Origin: Akkermansiaceae bacterium
Lineage (GTDB): Bacteria > Verrucomicrobiota > Verrucomicrobiia > Verrucomicrobiales > Akkermansiaceae
Direction of reading: 5' to 3'
Length of the DNA stretch: 53,231 nt
Assembly: GCA_903919975.1 (NCBI GenBank)
Contig: CAIXKE010000069.1
Location: forward strand, 1 to 53,231
Part shown: one piece after another, positions 34,727 through 46,000 of the stretch
Layout: every line of letters begins with the position of its first letter
Numbering within the stretch: the first letter of the stretch is position 1
Program-made: the position numbers and the translations under genes
Notes under the pieces: model-generated
The model's database searches: none
What the model was told of the DNA's origin: nothing
The model's input: only the letters and a program-made list of their open reading frames with translations

Positions 34727-35620
34727 TTAGCGTGCGCGTTTGCGGCTGCGGCGTTTCAGAAGTTTGTGGAGTTCGGCGAGGGTGTCGCCGTGAGTGGTTA
34801 GGTCGGCGGAATCGATGCCGTGTTTTTTGAAGACCGAGGCGGCGCCTTCATGTTGGCGGCGCATGAGTTTTTCATAGCCCATGCGCAGGTTCGGATTGTT
34901 GGTGTTGACTTGGGTCTCGAAGCCGGATTCGGGATCGATCATGACGACTTTCCCGGCTTTTGGCAGTTTCGATTCGAGTGGGTCCATGACACGCAGGGCG
35001 ACGGTTTCGTGTTTGCGGGCGAGTTTTCCGAGTGGTCGGTCCAGCGGGTCCGAGAAGAAATCGGAGACGAGGAAAACGAGAGACTTGCGGCGGAGGGTGC
35101 GGATGAGGAAATCGCAGACGCCGGTGATTGAGGTTCCGGGATGGGTGGGCTTTGCGACGAGGATCTCACGGATCATGCGGAGCAAGTGGCGGTTGCCTTT
35201 TTCCGGCGGGATGAAGAGGATCGGTTCGTCCGCGAAGATCACCAGTCCGACTTTGTCGCCGTTGTGCAACGCGCTGAATCCGAGTACAGCGGCGACTTCT
35301 GCGGCGACCTCGCGTTTGCTGAGCGTCACGCTGCCGTAATCCGCCGACCCGGAGACGTCCACAGCGAGGATGACGGACAGTTCGCGTTCTTCGCGGAATT
35401 TTCTAACGAATGGCTGGTTCATCCGTGCGGTGACGTTCCAATCGATGAAACGCACTTCGTCGCCGTGCTGGTATTCGCGGAAGTCGTCGAAATCCAAGCC
35501 TTGCCCGCGGAAAGATGATAGATATTCGCCGGAAAACGATTCGCGCACCAAGCGCCGGGCCTTGAGCTCCAGCCTGCGCACGCGCGCCATCATTTCCTCG
35601 ATCTGTTGGTCCGTGAGCAC
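34727..35620 (-). CDS. DUF58 (VWA-like) protein of the MoxR/Bat operon
   Basis: A 297-residue cytoplasmic protein starting with GTG. The DUF58 signature is clear: GEYLSSFRGQGLDFDDFREYQHGDEVRFIDWNVTAR (quoted in part; the DF..R.Y..GD..R.IDWN core), followed by a VWA-like core with AVDVSGSADYGS as its MIDAS and LVFLVSDFFSD. DUF58 proteins partner MoxR ATPases. It follows moxR by 37 bases, a gap that is almost entirely a 14-base tandem repeat. Confidence 0.9.
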   Translation of the reverse strand: MLTDQQIEEMMARVRRLELKARRLVRESFSGEYLSSFRGQGLDFDDFREYQHGDEVRFIDWNVTARMNQPFVRKFREERELSVILAVDVSGSADYGSVTLSKREVAAEVAAVLGFSALHNGDKVGLVIFADEPILFIPPEKGNRHLLRMIREILVAKPTHPGTSITGVCDFLIRTLRRKSLVFLVSDFFSDPLDRPLGKLARKHETVALRVMDPLESKLPKAGKVVMIDPESGFETQVNTNNPNLRMGYEKLMRRQHEGAASVFKKHGIDSADLTTHGDTLAELHKLLKRRSRKRAR

Positions 35621-35631
35621 CGCCGATTTGA

Positions 35632-35657
35632 AATTTGAGATTTGGAATTTGAGATTT
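35632..35657. repeat. two-copy 14-base tandem repeat between moxR and DUF58
   Basis: AATTTGAGATTT occurs at 35632-35643 and 35646-35657, separated by GG, and ends directly at the moxR stop codon. AT-rich, unlike the flanking genes. Confidence 0.7.
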
Positions 35658-36641
35658 TCAGGGCACCGGCACCTTGCTCATGATTCGCTCGATGATCGAG
35701 TCGGTGGTCATTTCCTCGGCTTCCGCTTCGTAGGTGAGGAGGATCCGGTGGCGTAGGACATCGTGCGCCATGTCTTTGACATCCTGTGGAGTGACAAACG
35801 CGCGGCCGTGCATGAAGGCCAGCGCTCTTGCGGTGAGGGCGAGGTTGATGGTGCCGCGGGGTGAGGCGCCGGCGCGGACGAGGTTTTTGAGCGGCGCATC
35901 CACCAGTGCCGGGAAGCGAGTGGTGTGGATGATTTGCACGATGTATTTGCGGATTGCCGGATCGATGTAGATCGAGTTCACCAACTCGCGGGACAGACCG
36001 ACCTGTTCCGGGGTGGCTACGGTTTTCGTTTTGTAAGGTGGGGTGGAGGTGGCCATGCGGTCGAGGATGAGAAGTTCCTCGTCCTTGGATGGGTAGCCGA
36101 CGGTGACCTTAAGCAGGAAGCGGTCGAGTTGGGCCTCGGGGAGTTGATAGGTTCCTTCCTGATCGATCGGGTTCTGTGTGGCGAGGACGAGGAATGGCTC
36201 GGGGAGGGGATAGGAGCGATCTCCGAGGGTGACTTGGCGCTCCTGCATGGCTTCGAGCAAGGCGGATTGGACCTTGGCGGGGGCGCGGTTGATTTCGTCG
36301 GCGAGGATCAGGTTGTTGAAGATCGGTCCGAGTTTCGGTTCGAATGTCGTGGCTTGCGGATGGTAGACCATGGTGCCGACCAGGTCTGCGGGGAGCAGGT
36401 CCGGGGTGAACTGGAAGCGTGCGAACGAGGCGGCCAGTGATCCGGAAAGGGCCTTGACGGCAAGGGTTTTGGCGAGGCCGGGCACGCCCTCGAGCAGAAT
36501 GTGGCCGTTGCAGAGCAGGCCAATCAGGAGGCGATCCACCAATCGTTCCTGGCCTACCAGGACCTGTCCCATTTCATCTTTCACTGCCTGGATCCAGCCA
36601 CTGGTCTCGGCGATACGTTCTTGCAAGTTTTCCATTGTCAT
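35658..36641 (-). CDS. moxR: MoxR-family AAA+ ATPase
   Basis: A 327-residue AAA+ chaperone-like ATPase. Walker A is LLEGVPGLAKTLAVKAL (about 48-64), Walker B ILADEINRAPAKVQSALLEAM (about 113), sensor 1 ATQNPIDQEGTYQLPEAQLDRF with its arginine finger, and the C-terminal lid has RLLRHRILLTYEAE-like sequence (LRHRILLTYEAEAEE). First gene of the operon that continues through DUF58, DUF4381-like, BatA, BatB/C and BatD/E. MoxR ATPases are thought to remodel or insert cofactors into VWA-protein complexes. Confidence 0.93.
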   Translation of the reverse strand: MTMENLQERIAETSGWIQAVKDEMGQVLVGQERLVDRLLIGLLCNGHILLEGVPGLAKTLAVKALSGSLAASFARFQFTPDLLPADLVGTMVYHPQATTFEPKLGPIFNNLILADEINRAPAKVQSALLEAMQERQVTLGDRSYPLPEPFLVLATQNPIDQEGTYQLPEAQLDRFLLKVTVGYPSKDEELLILDRMATSTPPYKTKTVATPEQVGLSRELVNSIYIDPAIRKYIVQIIHTTRFPALVDAPLKNLVRAGASPRGTINLALTARALAFMHGRAFVTPQDVKDMAHDVLRHRILLTYEAEAEEMTTDSIIERIMSKVPVP

Positions 36642-36959
36642 CGGTTTGGTGCGCGCAGTCTGGCATCGTGCTGCTTCCTTGCAACCTACAAAACGATGTC
36701 GGATTGAGGCGATGACGAAAAATTGTGGGCCAATGTTTGGATTTTTTCAAATCGCCAATTTGGATCGCCAAGTTAAAAGCTTGGGGTGGACTTTCTCACA
36801 GTGCGGGTCGTGCTGGCGCGGGTATAATTAGCGGTCGGGCGAACTGGTGATAAATTCGACAGAATTCGTCGCGATTTTTTAATTGACCTCTATTTTAAAC
36901 CAACACGAAACTCTGAGGTTTCAAGATTTCATCCATACATATTTAACTTAATTCTCCGG
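36642..36959. other. 318-base region between moxR and the giant gene
   Basis: No gene. It must hold promoters for both divergent units. An isolated TATAAT lies at 36823-36828 without a good -35 box. The giant gene's frame is open from 36828 onward but has no ATG, GTG or TTG before 37041. It is AT-richer than the flanking genes. Confidence 0.5.
36722..36750 (-). promoter_or_regulatory. possible promoter of the moxR-bat operon
   Basis: On the minus strand, TTGAAA (plus-strand 36745-36750) and CACAAT (36722-36727) are spaced by 17 bases, about 80 bases upstream of the moxR ATG. They match the sigma-70 consensus at 5/6 and 4/6 positions. Prediction only. Confidence 0.3.
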
Positions 36960-37057
36960 AGTAAAATCCAGACTCAAATTCGCTTCATATTTGTAGCAGT
37001 TTATCAAGCCCTTCCAGTCTTTAAAAGGGCTGCGCTTGGTTTGTGTTCAGTTTTTGT
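36960..37057 (+). repeat. 98-bp direct repeat, copy 1, coding for the giant protein's signal peptide
   Basis: 98 bases matching 49816-49913 with 5 substitutions and no gaps. In the frame of the giant gene it reads SKIQTQIRFIFVAVYQALPV then FKRAALGLCSVFV, a typical n-region and hydrophobic core. Two of the five differences are synonymous. Confidence 0.9.
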
Positions 37058-40000
37058 TTTCAGCCCCGCAGTCCAAGCATATAGCTCGAAGAATTCTGTT
37101 GATGTCTCGGCTCGTGGCGTGGTGATCATTGACTCAGCGCTGGTGGAAAGCATCCCTCGCGAAGAGCTTACGGATCTGTTCGTGGTACCGATCGACGGCA
37201 GGCGCGACGCTGTAGAGCAGATCACGACAGCTTTGGCGGGGGTTTCGGATGTTCCGTCCTTGCGTTTTATTACGCACGGTAGTGACGGGACGATCTGGTT
37301 CGGTCGACAGGCACTGGATGCGGGCGTGCTGACCTCGAATTCTGCAAGTGTCGCGGCGTGGGGAAGATCACTCGCGGACAACGGGGATATTCTGCTTTTT
37401 GGTTGCTCGGTTGCCGATAGCGACCGGGGACGGTTGTTCGTCGAGAAACTCGGTCGCCTGACGCAGGCTGACATTGCGGCAAGCACGAACATAACCGGAA
37501 AGGGCGGCGATACCGATCTCGAATTTCAGGTCGGAGAGGTCACGACCGGATTGCGCGCCAAGGTCGCTAGCTACGAGAGAGCAAATCAAACTCTAGCGGC
37601 GCATATGTTTAACTATCGGGTCACGCGTTTTTCAAATAATCAGAACGGGACTGCCTTTGTCGAGGTGACCTTCGACATGTCCGGTAATTTCTATCTCAGT
37701 GATGGCATGGGATCTACCACCGGTCCCGCCTATTTGTATGTGAATGGCTCACGAGTGGCTCAGAAGACGGTGGCCGCCGGCAGCAATCTCACCATCAGCG
37801 GGAATTTTGCACTCAATGTGGGGACTAATGAATTTCGAGTCGATCCGCAAAGTAACACCTATTTTACCGGTGCGAGTGATGCTCCTGCCACCTATCCAAT
37901 TTCCGCACCGAGTTTCTATGGATTTCCAACCACTTGGTCGGCTTCGTCCGGCACTTGGTTTCAGGCACTTTACGGCAATATCTCAGGCACTCGCGAGATG
38001 ACGTTTTCCGCCACCGGATTGCCGCTGGGGCTGGAAATCGGTGCTAGCGATGGATTCATCACCGGCACTCCGACGACGGCCGGAGTTTATCATGCCAGTA
38101 TCCGGGCAAACAACGGCTTCGGCAGCAGCACGATCGGCGTCACCTTCACGATCACTAACGAGGCCCCTGGTTTTGCGAATGCTGCTCCCTCTGTGGTGTC
38201 GGGGGCGCTGGAGAATACTCCCTTTACCATCACCTATGCGGCTTTGGCCGCGCAACTCGATGATACCGATCCAAACAGTGACGTAATTTCCTTCCGGATC
38301 GAGTCGGTTCTGTCCGGCACGCTCACAAAGAATGGAAGTTCCGTCGTGGCTGGCTCAACATGGATCGCTCCCGGCGAGAGTATCGTTTGGACACCGACCG
38401 CCTCCTATAACGGTGCCCGCGACGCTTTCACCGTGAAGGCCTACGACGGAAGCTTGTATTCCGCGACTATGGAGACCGTTCAGATCGCCGTCGCTGCCGT
38501 GAACGATGCGCCTACATTTACGACTTTTTCGGGTCCGGTTGCGACTGGCAACGAGGATTCTCCGACTGCGATCTCGTTTGCTGCGCTCGCGGCGCTCGGC
38601 AATCAGGCGGACATCGACAATGCGGTGACGGCCTTCGTCGTTAAGGAAGTGACCACCGGGACTTTAAAAATCGGGACGAGCGAAGCCACCGCCACTCCTT
38701 GGAATGCCACGACGAACAAGGCGATCACCGGCAGCGTGAACGGCTACTGGATTGCCGCGCCGAATGCTAACGGACCGCAGTCCGCCTTCAAGGTGGTCGC
38801 GCGAGATGGAGCTGCTGCTGAGTCGGCCACGCCGGTGCAGGCCGTGGTCTCGGTGACTCCCGTCTCCGACGCTCCGACGCTCACCTCGATCGGCATCATT
38901 TCGGGACAGACCGACGGTGCCCCAATCGAAATTTCGTCCGCCTCGCTCGTCTCCGCAGGTGACGAATCGGACGTCGATGGCGATGTGCTCTCATTCCGGC
39001 TCGAGGCGATCAGCTCAGGCGTGCTGCAAAAGTGGAACGGTTCGGCCTGGGCGGCTGTGGTGCCGGGAACCACTTTGATTGCCACCGGTGAAACGCTGCT
39101 CTGGACGCCCGCGGGCGGCTCCAGCGGGTTGCAAAACGCTTTCACGGTCAAGGCTTGGGACGGCCAGTTGGCATCGGCGACGGCGATTCAAGTGCAAGTC
39201 GATGCGGCCCGCTGGACCGTCTCCCCTTGGACGAATGAGGTGACGAGCGGACTGGATCCGAAGTTCCACTACACGCATGCCTACAGCTTCGGTTCCGCGG
39301 CTTCGTTCACCCTCGGCGGCGTGGCGTTCACAGGCGTCGCAGGCGCCAACCCGGCGGTCGTCGGGAAACTGGCGACCCGCTCCTTCGGCAGCGTTTCCAA
39401 CAATGACTCCAACAACCTGGGCGGTGCCAGCCGCGCGCTCGCCAATGATTTCATCTCCACCTCCGCCGCCCCGGCGACGATCCGGTTGGACGGCCTGACC
39501 CCCGGCGCGCGCTACGTGCTGTCCTTGTTCTCCGTAGGATTTGAGAACGGCGACCGCAACGTCACGCTGCAGGGTGCCATGGGGCAGGTCACGGTGAATG
39601 AGGACGCCTATGGCGACAACAACGGTCTCCGCATCGACTACAAGTATCTGGCCGCCGCCGACGGTTCGGCGACCCTCGCGGTCAGCTCATCGGGTTTCCA
39701 CCTTTACGGTCTGACGAACCGCGAATATTCGCCAACGGCCGGTCTCTATCCGCCAGCGAATCTGACCTACGACGACGCCCCCAAGCCATTCCAGGTTTTC
39801 ACGGGTTCTCACAATGAGTCTTCCATTTCCGCGGGCATCGGCCATACGGTGCTGCTGAAATCGGATGGAACGGTCTCCGCCTACGGTTGGAACGGCTACG
39901 GCCAGACCAACGTGCCGCCGGGACTTGCCAATGTCGCCGCGGTTTCGGCGGGTGGCTATCACACGCTGGCACTCAAATCCGACGGCAGCGTGGTCGCGTG

Positions 40001-43000
40001 GGGTGGCATTTCCAACTACGCCACGGTGGCCGCCGGTCTAACTAATGTGGTGGCGGTCTCTGCGGGCAAGGCGCACAGCCTCGCGCTGAAGACCGACGGC
40101 ACCGTCGTCGCCTGGGGCTCCAACTCGGGTGGCCAGCTCAACGTGCCGCCGGGCCTCACCGGCATCATCGCGATTTCCGCCGGTGCCGAACACAGCCTCG
40201 CGCTCAAGGCGGACGGCACCGTCACGGCCTGGGGCCATGGCTATTATGACTACGCCACCCCGCCCGCCGGGCTGGTCGATGTGGTGGCGGTCTCCGCCGG
40301 TGAATTCCACAGCCTTGCCCTCAAGTCAGACGGCTCGGTCGTGGCCTGGGGCAACAATGGGGTGTTCCAAAGCCAGGTCCCGGCGGGGCTCAAGGGGGTG
40401 ATCGCCATTTCCGCGGGCACCAACAATTCGGTCGCGGTGAAATCGGACGGCAGCGTCGTCTCATGGGGTGACCGCGACGGCACCACGATGAACAGCCTGC
40501 CCTCCAACATCCCGGCCGGGCTCACCGGGGTGGTCGCCATTGATGCCGGCGGCTCGCACGTGGCGGCCCTCAAATCCGACGGCACCGTGGTCACCTGGGG
40601 CAGCAATTCATTGGGCCAGCGTTTCATCCCGGCGGCACTGAATTCGTTGGTCGCGGTGTCCACCGGCAGGGACCACACGCTGGCACTCCGGTCCGGTGGC
40701 ACCGTGTTGGCCTGGGGTGGAAATTCTAATGGGCAATCGGATGTGCCCGCCGGATTGGCAAATGTGGTCGCCGTGGAAGCGGGGGATCAGCTTTCGGTCG
40801 CCCTGAAATCGGATGGCACCCTCGCGGCCTGGGGCGCTTATGCCAGCAACCTGCCGGCTGGCGTCACGGGGGTCGTGAAAATCGCGGCCAGCGGCGACCA
40901 CGTGCTCGCCCTCAAGACGGATGGCACCGTGGTCGCGTGGGGTGAAAACCGCTTCGGCCAGTCCAGCGTTCCCAGCGGACTCAGCCAGGTGATTGCGGTC
41001 GCGGCGGCGGAGGACGGCTCGCTGGCCCTCAAGGCCGACGGCACCGTGGTGTACTGGGGCTATCAGAACAATGGACAAGCGGCGGTTCCTTCAGCGCTGT
41101 CCGGGGTGAAGTCGATCGCAGCCGCATCCGATTTCTTCCTCGCGCTCAAATCGGACGGCACCGTGGTGGGCTGGGGCGACTTGCGGTATTCCTATTGGAA
41201 TCCTCCCGCCGGCCTCACCGGCGTCGTCGCGATCGAGGCGGGTGAGATCCATGCCCTGGCGCTCAAGTCCGATGGCAGCGTGGTCGCCTGGGGCAGCAAT
41301 CTGTCCGGCCAACTCAACGTGCCGGAGTCCACCAAGGGAGTGGGGGTCGTCGCTCTCGCCGCCGGCTATGACAATTCCATCGCGCTGAAGTCCGATGGCA
41401 CGATCCTTCTGTGGGGCGGAAACTACGGTGGGAAAAACAGCCCGCCGGCTGCCACGCGGTTTCCTGCTGTTGGAAACATGAATCCATCCAACACGTTCTC
41501 GACGGCATTCACGTCGCTCTATCAGGGCCGCGGCGCGACGGTGTATGGACCCAGCGCCACCGCCCCCAGCAACGCCGGCGACTACACGGTCACCACGACT
41601 GACAGCGTGGCCAGCGTCAGCCGGACCTTCACGATCGCGAAGGTCTCCACGCCGATCTATTTCAACACCCTCGTCAAATCCATCACCTATGGAACCACGC
41701 TGGGTGGGCTCCAACTCGATTCGTCCAACCCGTATTGGTGGAACAACGGCGCGTTCACGGAAATTGCCGGGACGAGGGTCTATTCCCCCGCGGCGGGAAC
41801 CTTGCTCGGCGTCGGCACCCACACGCTCGGGGTCACGTTCATCCCAACGGACTCTGTGAATTTCAATCCCTCGGTCGCTTACTCCACCGTCACCGTGACC
41901 AAGGCCACCGTGGCTTCTGGCAACATCACGCTCACGGCACCCTCCGACCTGACTTATAGCGGGTCGCCAAAAAGCTATCTCGCATCGGCCACCAACGTGG
42001 GTGGATTCACCTACATTTACACCGGTCGCGCCGGCACGTCCTACGGCCCGAGCGCCATGGCTCCGACCTATGCTGGGAATTACACGGCAACGGCGACGGT
42101 CAACGACGCGAACTATCAAGGTGTCAAAAGTCTCGACTTCACAATTTCAAAAATCACTCCGGTTATCACGACCAAGCCACTGGCTTCCGCTATCACCTAC
42201 ACCCAGACGCTTGCCTCATCGGTGCTCAGCGGCGCGGTGACGAGCGTGCCTGGTTCCTTCGCCTTCAGTGCGCCGGGGACGGCTCCGGATGCCGGTACCG
42301 CGAGCCATGCGCTTACATTTACCCCTGCGGACATCGTCAATTACAACACCGCGGGTTCCGATGCCAGCGTGACGGTCAATCCACTGGCGCTCAGCCCTAG
42401 CATCATCGCGTTCACGCCGCCGGCCAGCCTGACCTACAGCGGCACCGGCAAAGCATTCACCGCGGCGGCGGCGGGGTTGAATCCCGTTTTTGCATACAAC
42501 TATGTGGGCATTGGCGGCACGACTTATGCGGAAAGCGCGACTCCTCCCATTAATGCTGGGACTTACTCGGTGACGGCAACAGCAACGAGTGCCAACCACT
42601 CCGGCGCTGCCAGCCAGACATTCGAGATCGCGAAGGCCGCGCCCACAATCGCCTGGGCCACACCCGCCAATATCAGCTACGGCACGTCGCTTTCCGCGAC
42701 GCAGCTCAACGCATCGGCGGGCATCGCCGGGGCCATGGTTTACTCACCAGCCTCCGGCGCGGTTCTCGACGCGGGTGCCCGCACGCTCTCTGTTGCTTTT
42801 ACTCCGACCGACACGGCAAACTATAACACGGTCACCAAGACCGTGCCCCTTCAGGTCAACACGACCTCGCTCACCGCGAAAAAAATCGCGCTCTACGCGC
42901 CGACCAACTTCACCTACGACGGCACCGCCAAAGCGTATGCGGTCTCGCAGATGCCCTCGATCGCGGCCGGATTCAGCCATTCTCTCTCACTGAAGTCCAA

Positions 43001-46000
43001 CGGCACGGTGGTAGCTTGGGGCTGGAACTCGGAAGGCCAGACGGATGTTCCTTCCGATCTAACGGGTGCTGTCCAAGTGAGCGCGGGCAATACCTATTCC
43101 ATGGCCTTAAAATCCGACGGCAAACTCGTCGGCTGGGGCAGCAATTCGTTTTACAAGCGAACCGGAGTTCCTGACAGTTTGGACCCGCTGGTGTCACCGG
43201 TCGACCGGATCACCAACGCCACGGCGGTCGCCGCAGGGGGAATGCAGACCGTCGTGTTGCGGGCGGATGGCACCGTCGCCGTGCTGGGAAGCGCCGCCGA
43301 TACGAGCGCGGTGAACGTGCCTGCGGGGCTCACCGGCGTCACGGCGGTCGCCTCGGGATGGGCCTACGCCGTCGCGCTTAAATCGGATGGAACGGTCGTG
43401 GCGTGGGGTGACAGTGATTACGTAGCGACCACCGTCCCCTCCGGGCTCTCCGGCGTGGTGGCAGTTGCCGCCGGCAGTGACCACACACTGGCCTTGAAGG
43501 CGGATGGAACGGTGGTGGCGTGGGGCAGGAATACGCGGGGGCAGAGCACGGTTCCAAGCGGATTGACCGGCGTCGTTGCGATCGCAGCGAGCCAGTTCGG
43601 ATCCTTTGCCCTCAGGTTGGATGGCTCGGTCGTCGGCTGGGGCATCACTGACTCGCGCACCGAGCAGATCGCCGCCCCGGGGAGCGGAGTTGTCGCAATC
43701 GCGGCAGGAGCCCAGCACCTTGTGATGCTGAAATCCGACGGCTCCGTGACGGCGGTAGGCAGCAACAACGACGGCCAGACCACCATTCCCGCGGCAGCGG
43801 CCGGCTCGGGGTATTTCGCCTACAGCTACAGTTATGTCGGCCGGGCGGGAACGACCTACCCGGCCAGTGCGTCCGCTCCGGTCAACGCCGGCAACTACCA
43901 GCTAACGGTCACTTCGACCGATCCCAACTACACCGGCAGCAAGACGGTTGATTTCACGATTGCCAAAGCAACGCCGACCTTGACGTCACTGCCAGTGGCC
44001 GCCGTCATCACCCAGGGCCAAGCACTCTCATCCGCCACCTTGAGCGGCGGCGCCGCCAGTGTAAGCGGAACCTATGCTTTCAGCACTCCGGCCCATGTTC
44101 CCGGTGCGGGTGCGGGCAGTCAGAGCCTGACCTTCACTCCCGCCGATCCGGTGAATTATAACACCGTGACGACGAGTCTGCCGGCACTCGTTCAGGGAAC
44201 CAACGCCGCCACGCCGACGATTGCCTCCACTCCCTCTGCTTCGGCGATCACGTTTGGCCAAAAACTCGACGCATCGGTCCTCACCGGCGGTAGCGCGAGC
44301 GTGCCGGGCGTGTTCGTCTTTTCGTCGCGGCTAAGCGTTCCCAACTCCGGTCCTGCCAGCCAGAGTGTGACGTTTATCCCGACCGACATTGCGAACTACA
44401 AGGCGGTCACGCTTGCGGTGCTGGTCACCGTTTATGATGGGGTGGTGAGCCCGCTCAACATCGCGCTGATCCCACCGCCGGGCCTTTCCTATGACGGCTT
44501 GCGGAAATCCTTCTCGGGCTCGAAGAGCGCATTCATCTCGATGGGAACTGACCATACCCTCGTCTTGAAACCGGACGGCACGGTGGCTGGCTGGGGAACC
44601 AATTACAACGGTTCGATCACGATTCCCGGCGGGCTTTCCGGCGTCGTGGCCGTCGCGGCGGGGCTGAACCGATCCCTGGCGCTGAAGGCGGATGGCACCG
44701 TCGTCGGATGGGGTTCGGTCGTGGCTGGGGAGAATGTTCCTGCAGGTCTCTCGAGCGTGGTGGCTATCTCCACCGGCGGGAACCACAACCTCGCGTTGAA
44801 ATCGAACGGCACGGTGGTGGCCTGGGGCTACAACCCCAACGGCCAATGCGATGTGCCGGCCGGACTGTCGAATGTCGTGGCGGTGGCGGCCATGCGGAAT
44901 GACTCCGTCGCCCTGAAATCGGATGGCTCGGTGGTCACTTGGGGCGGCCTGAGCGTTCCTGCCGGTCTGAACGGAGTGGTGGCGCTTGCCAGCGGGCCCG
45001 CTCACGTCATTGCGCTCAAATCCAACGGAACCGTCGTCGCCTGGGGCAATAACTTTTACGGGCAGACCACCGTTCCCGCGGGTCTAACGGGCGTGGTCGC
45101 CGTTTCCGCAGGCAATATCCACAGCGCCGCCCTGAAAGCGGATGGCACCGTGGTGACCTGGGGCTATGGCTGCGTCTTTGCGCCCGACCTGCCCACCGTC
45201 AACCTCGTTCCCGCCGGGCTGAACAACGTGGTGGCGATCGCCGCGGGATCTGAGCAGACCACGGCTGTGAAAGCGGATGGCTCGGTGGTGTTTTGGGGAT
45301 ATGGCTCGGAAATCGGCACCTACCGCGTGAATGGCGAGGTGTATCGGGATGCGCAGGACTCCACCAGGGACGTTCCGATCGCCACCGTTGTCGCCGGCGT
45401 GCAGGCAGGCTTCGATTTCAGTTACAGCTACGGCGGCCGCGATGGCACCACCTACGCCACCAGTTCCACCGCCCCGACGGATCCGGGCAACTACCGGGTG
45501 ACCGCAACCTGTTCCGACCCGGACTTCGCCGCCACCAAGGTCATCGATTTCACCATCACCAAGGGCATTCCCGTGATCGCGACGTCTCCCGTGGCGACAT
45601 CGATCACCTTCGGCCAAACGCTGGCTTCGTCGACGCTGAACGCCGGATCGGCTAACATCGCGGGCGGCTTCGCGTTCGCGACGCCCGGCATCGCTCCCAT
45701 TGCCGGAAATAGTTTCCAGAGTGTGGTTTTCACGCCCGGCGACGCCACGAAATACGTGCCCACGACGTTCGATGTATCCGTTTCAGTCACCAAGGCCACG
45801 CCCACTCTCGTGACGCGGCCCACCGCCACGACGATCACTTACGGCCAAACCTTGGCCGCCTCGGAGCTCGCTAACGGGTTGGCCGGCGTGCCGGGCTCGT
45901 TCTCATTCAGCTCTCCGGCCACGACCGGCCCGGCAGGCACCGCCGGCCAGGGGGTCACCTTCACGCCCGCCGACTCGACGAATTACAACTCATTCACCAC

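Noticed and set aside
36823..36828. TATAAT as a promoter of the giant gene
   Set aside because: No acceptable -35 box at 16-18 bases upstream; an isolated hexamer is not enough.
41091..42119. 342-codon minus-strand open frame inside the giant gene
   Set aside because: Arg/Gly/Asp-rich, with no domain features; it mirrors the GC-rich repeats of the plus-strand gene.
39820..45390. Dense DNA repeats that could be taken for a CRISPR array or satellite
   Set aside because: The repeats are in one continuous reading frame, vary in sequence and length, and encode RCC1 units; they are protein repeats.
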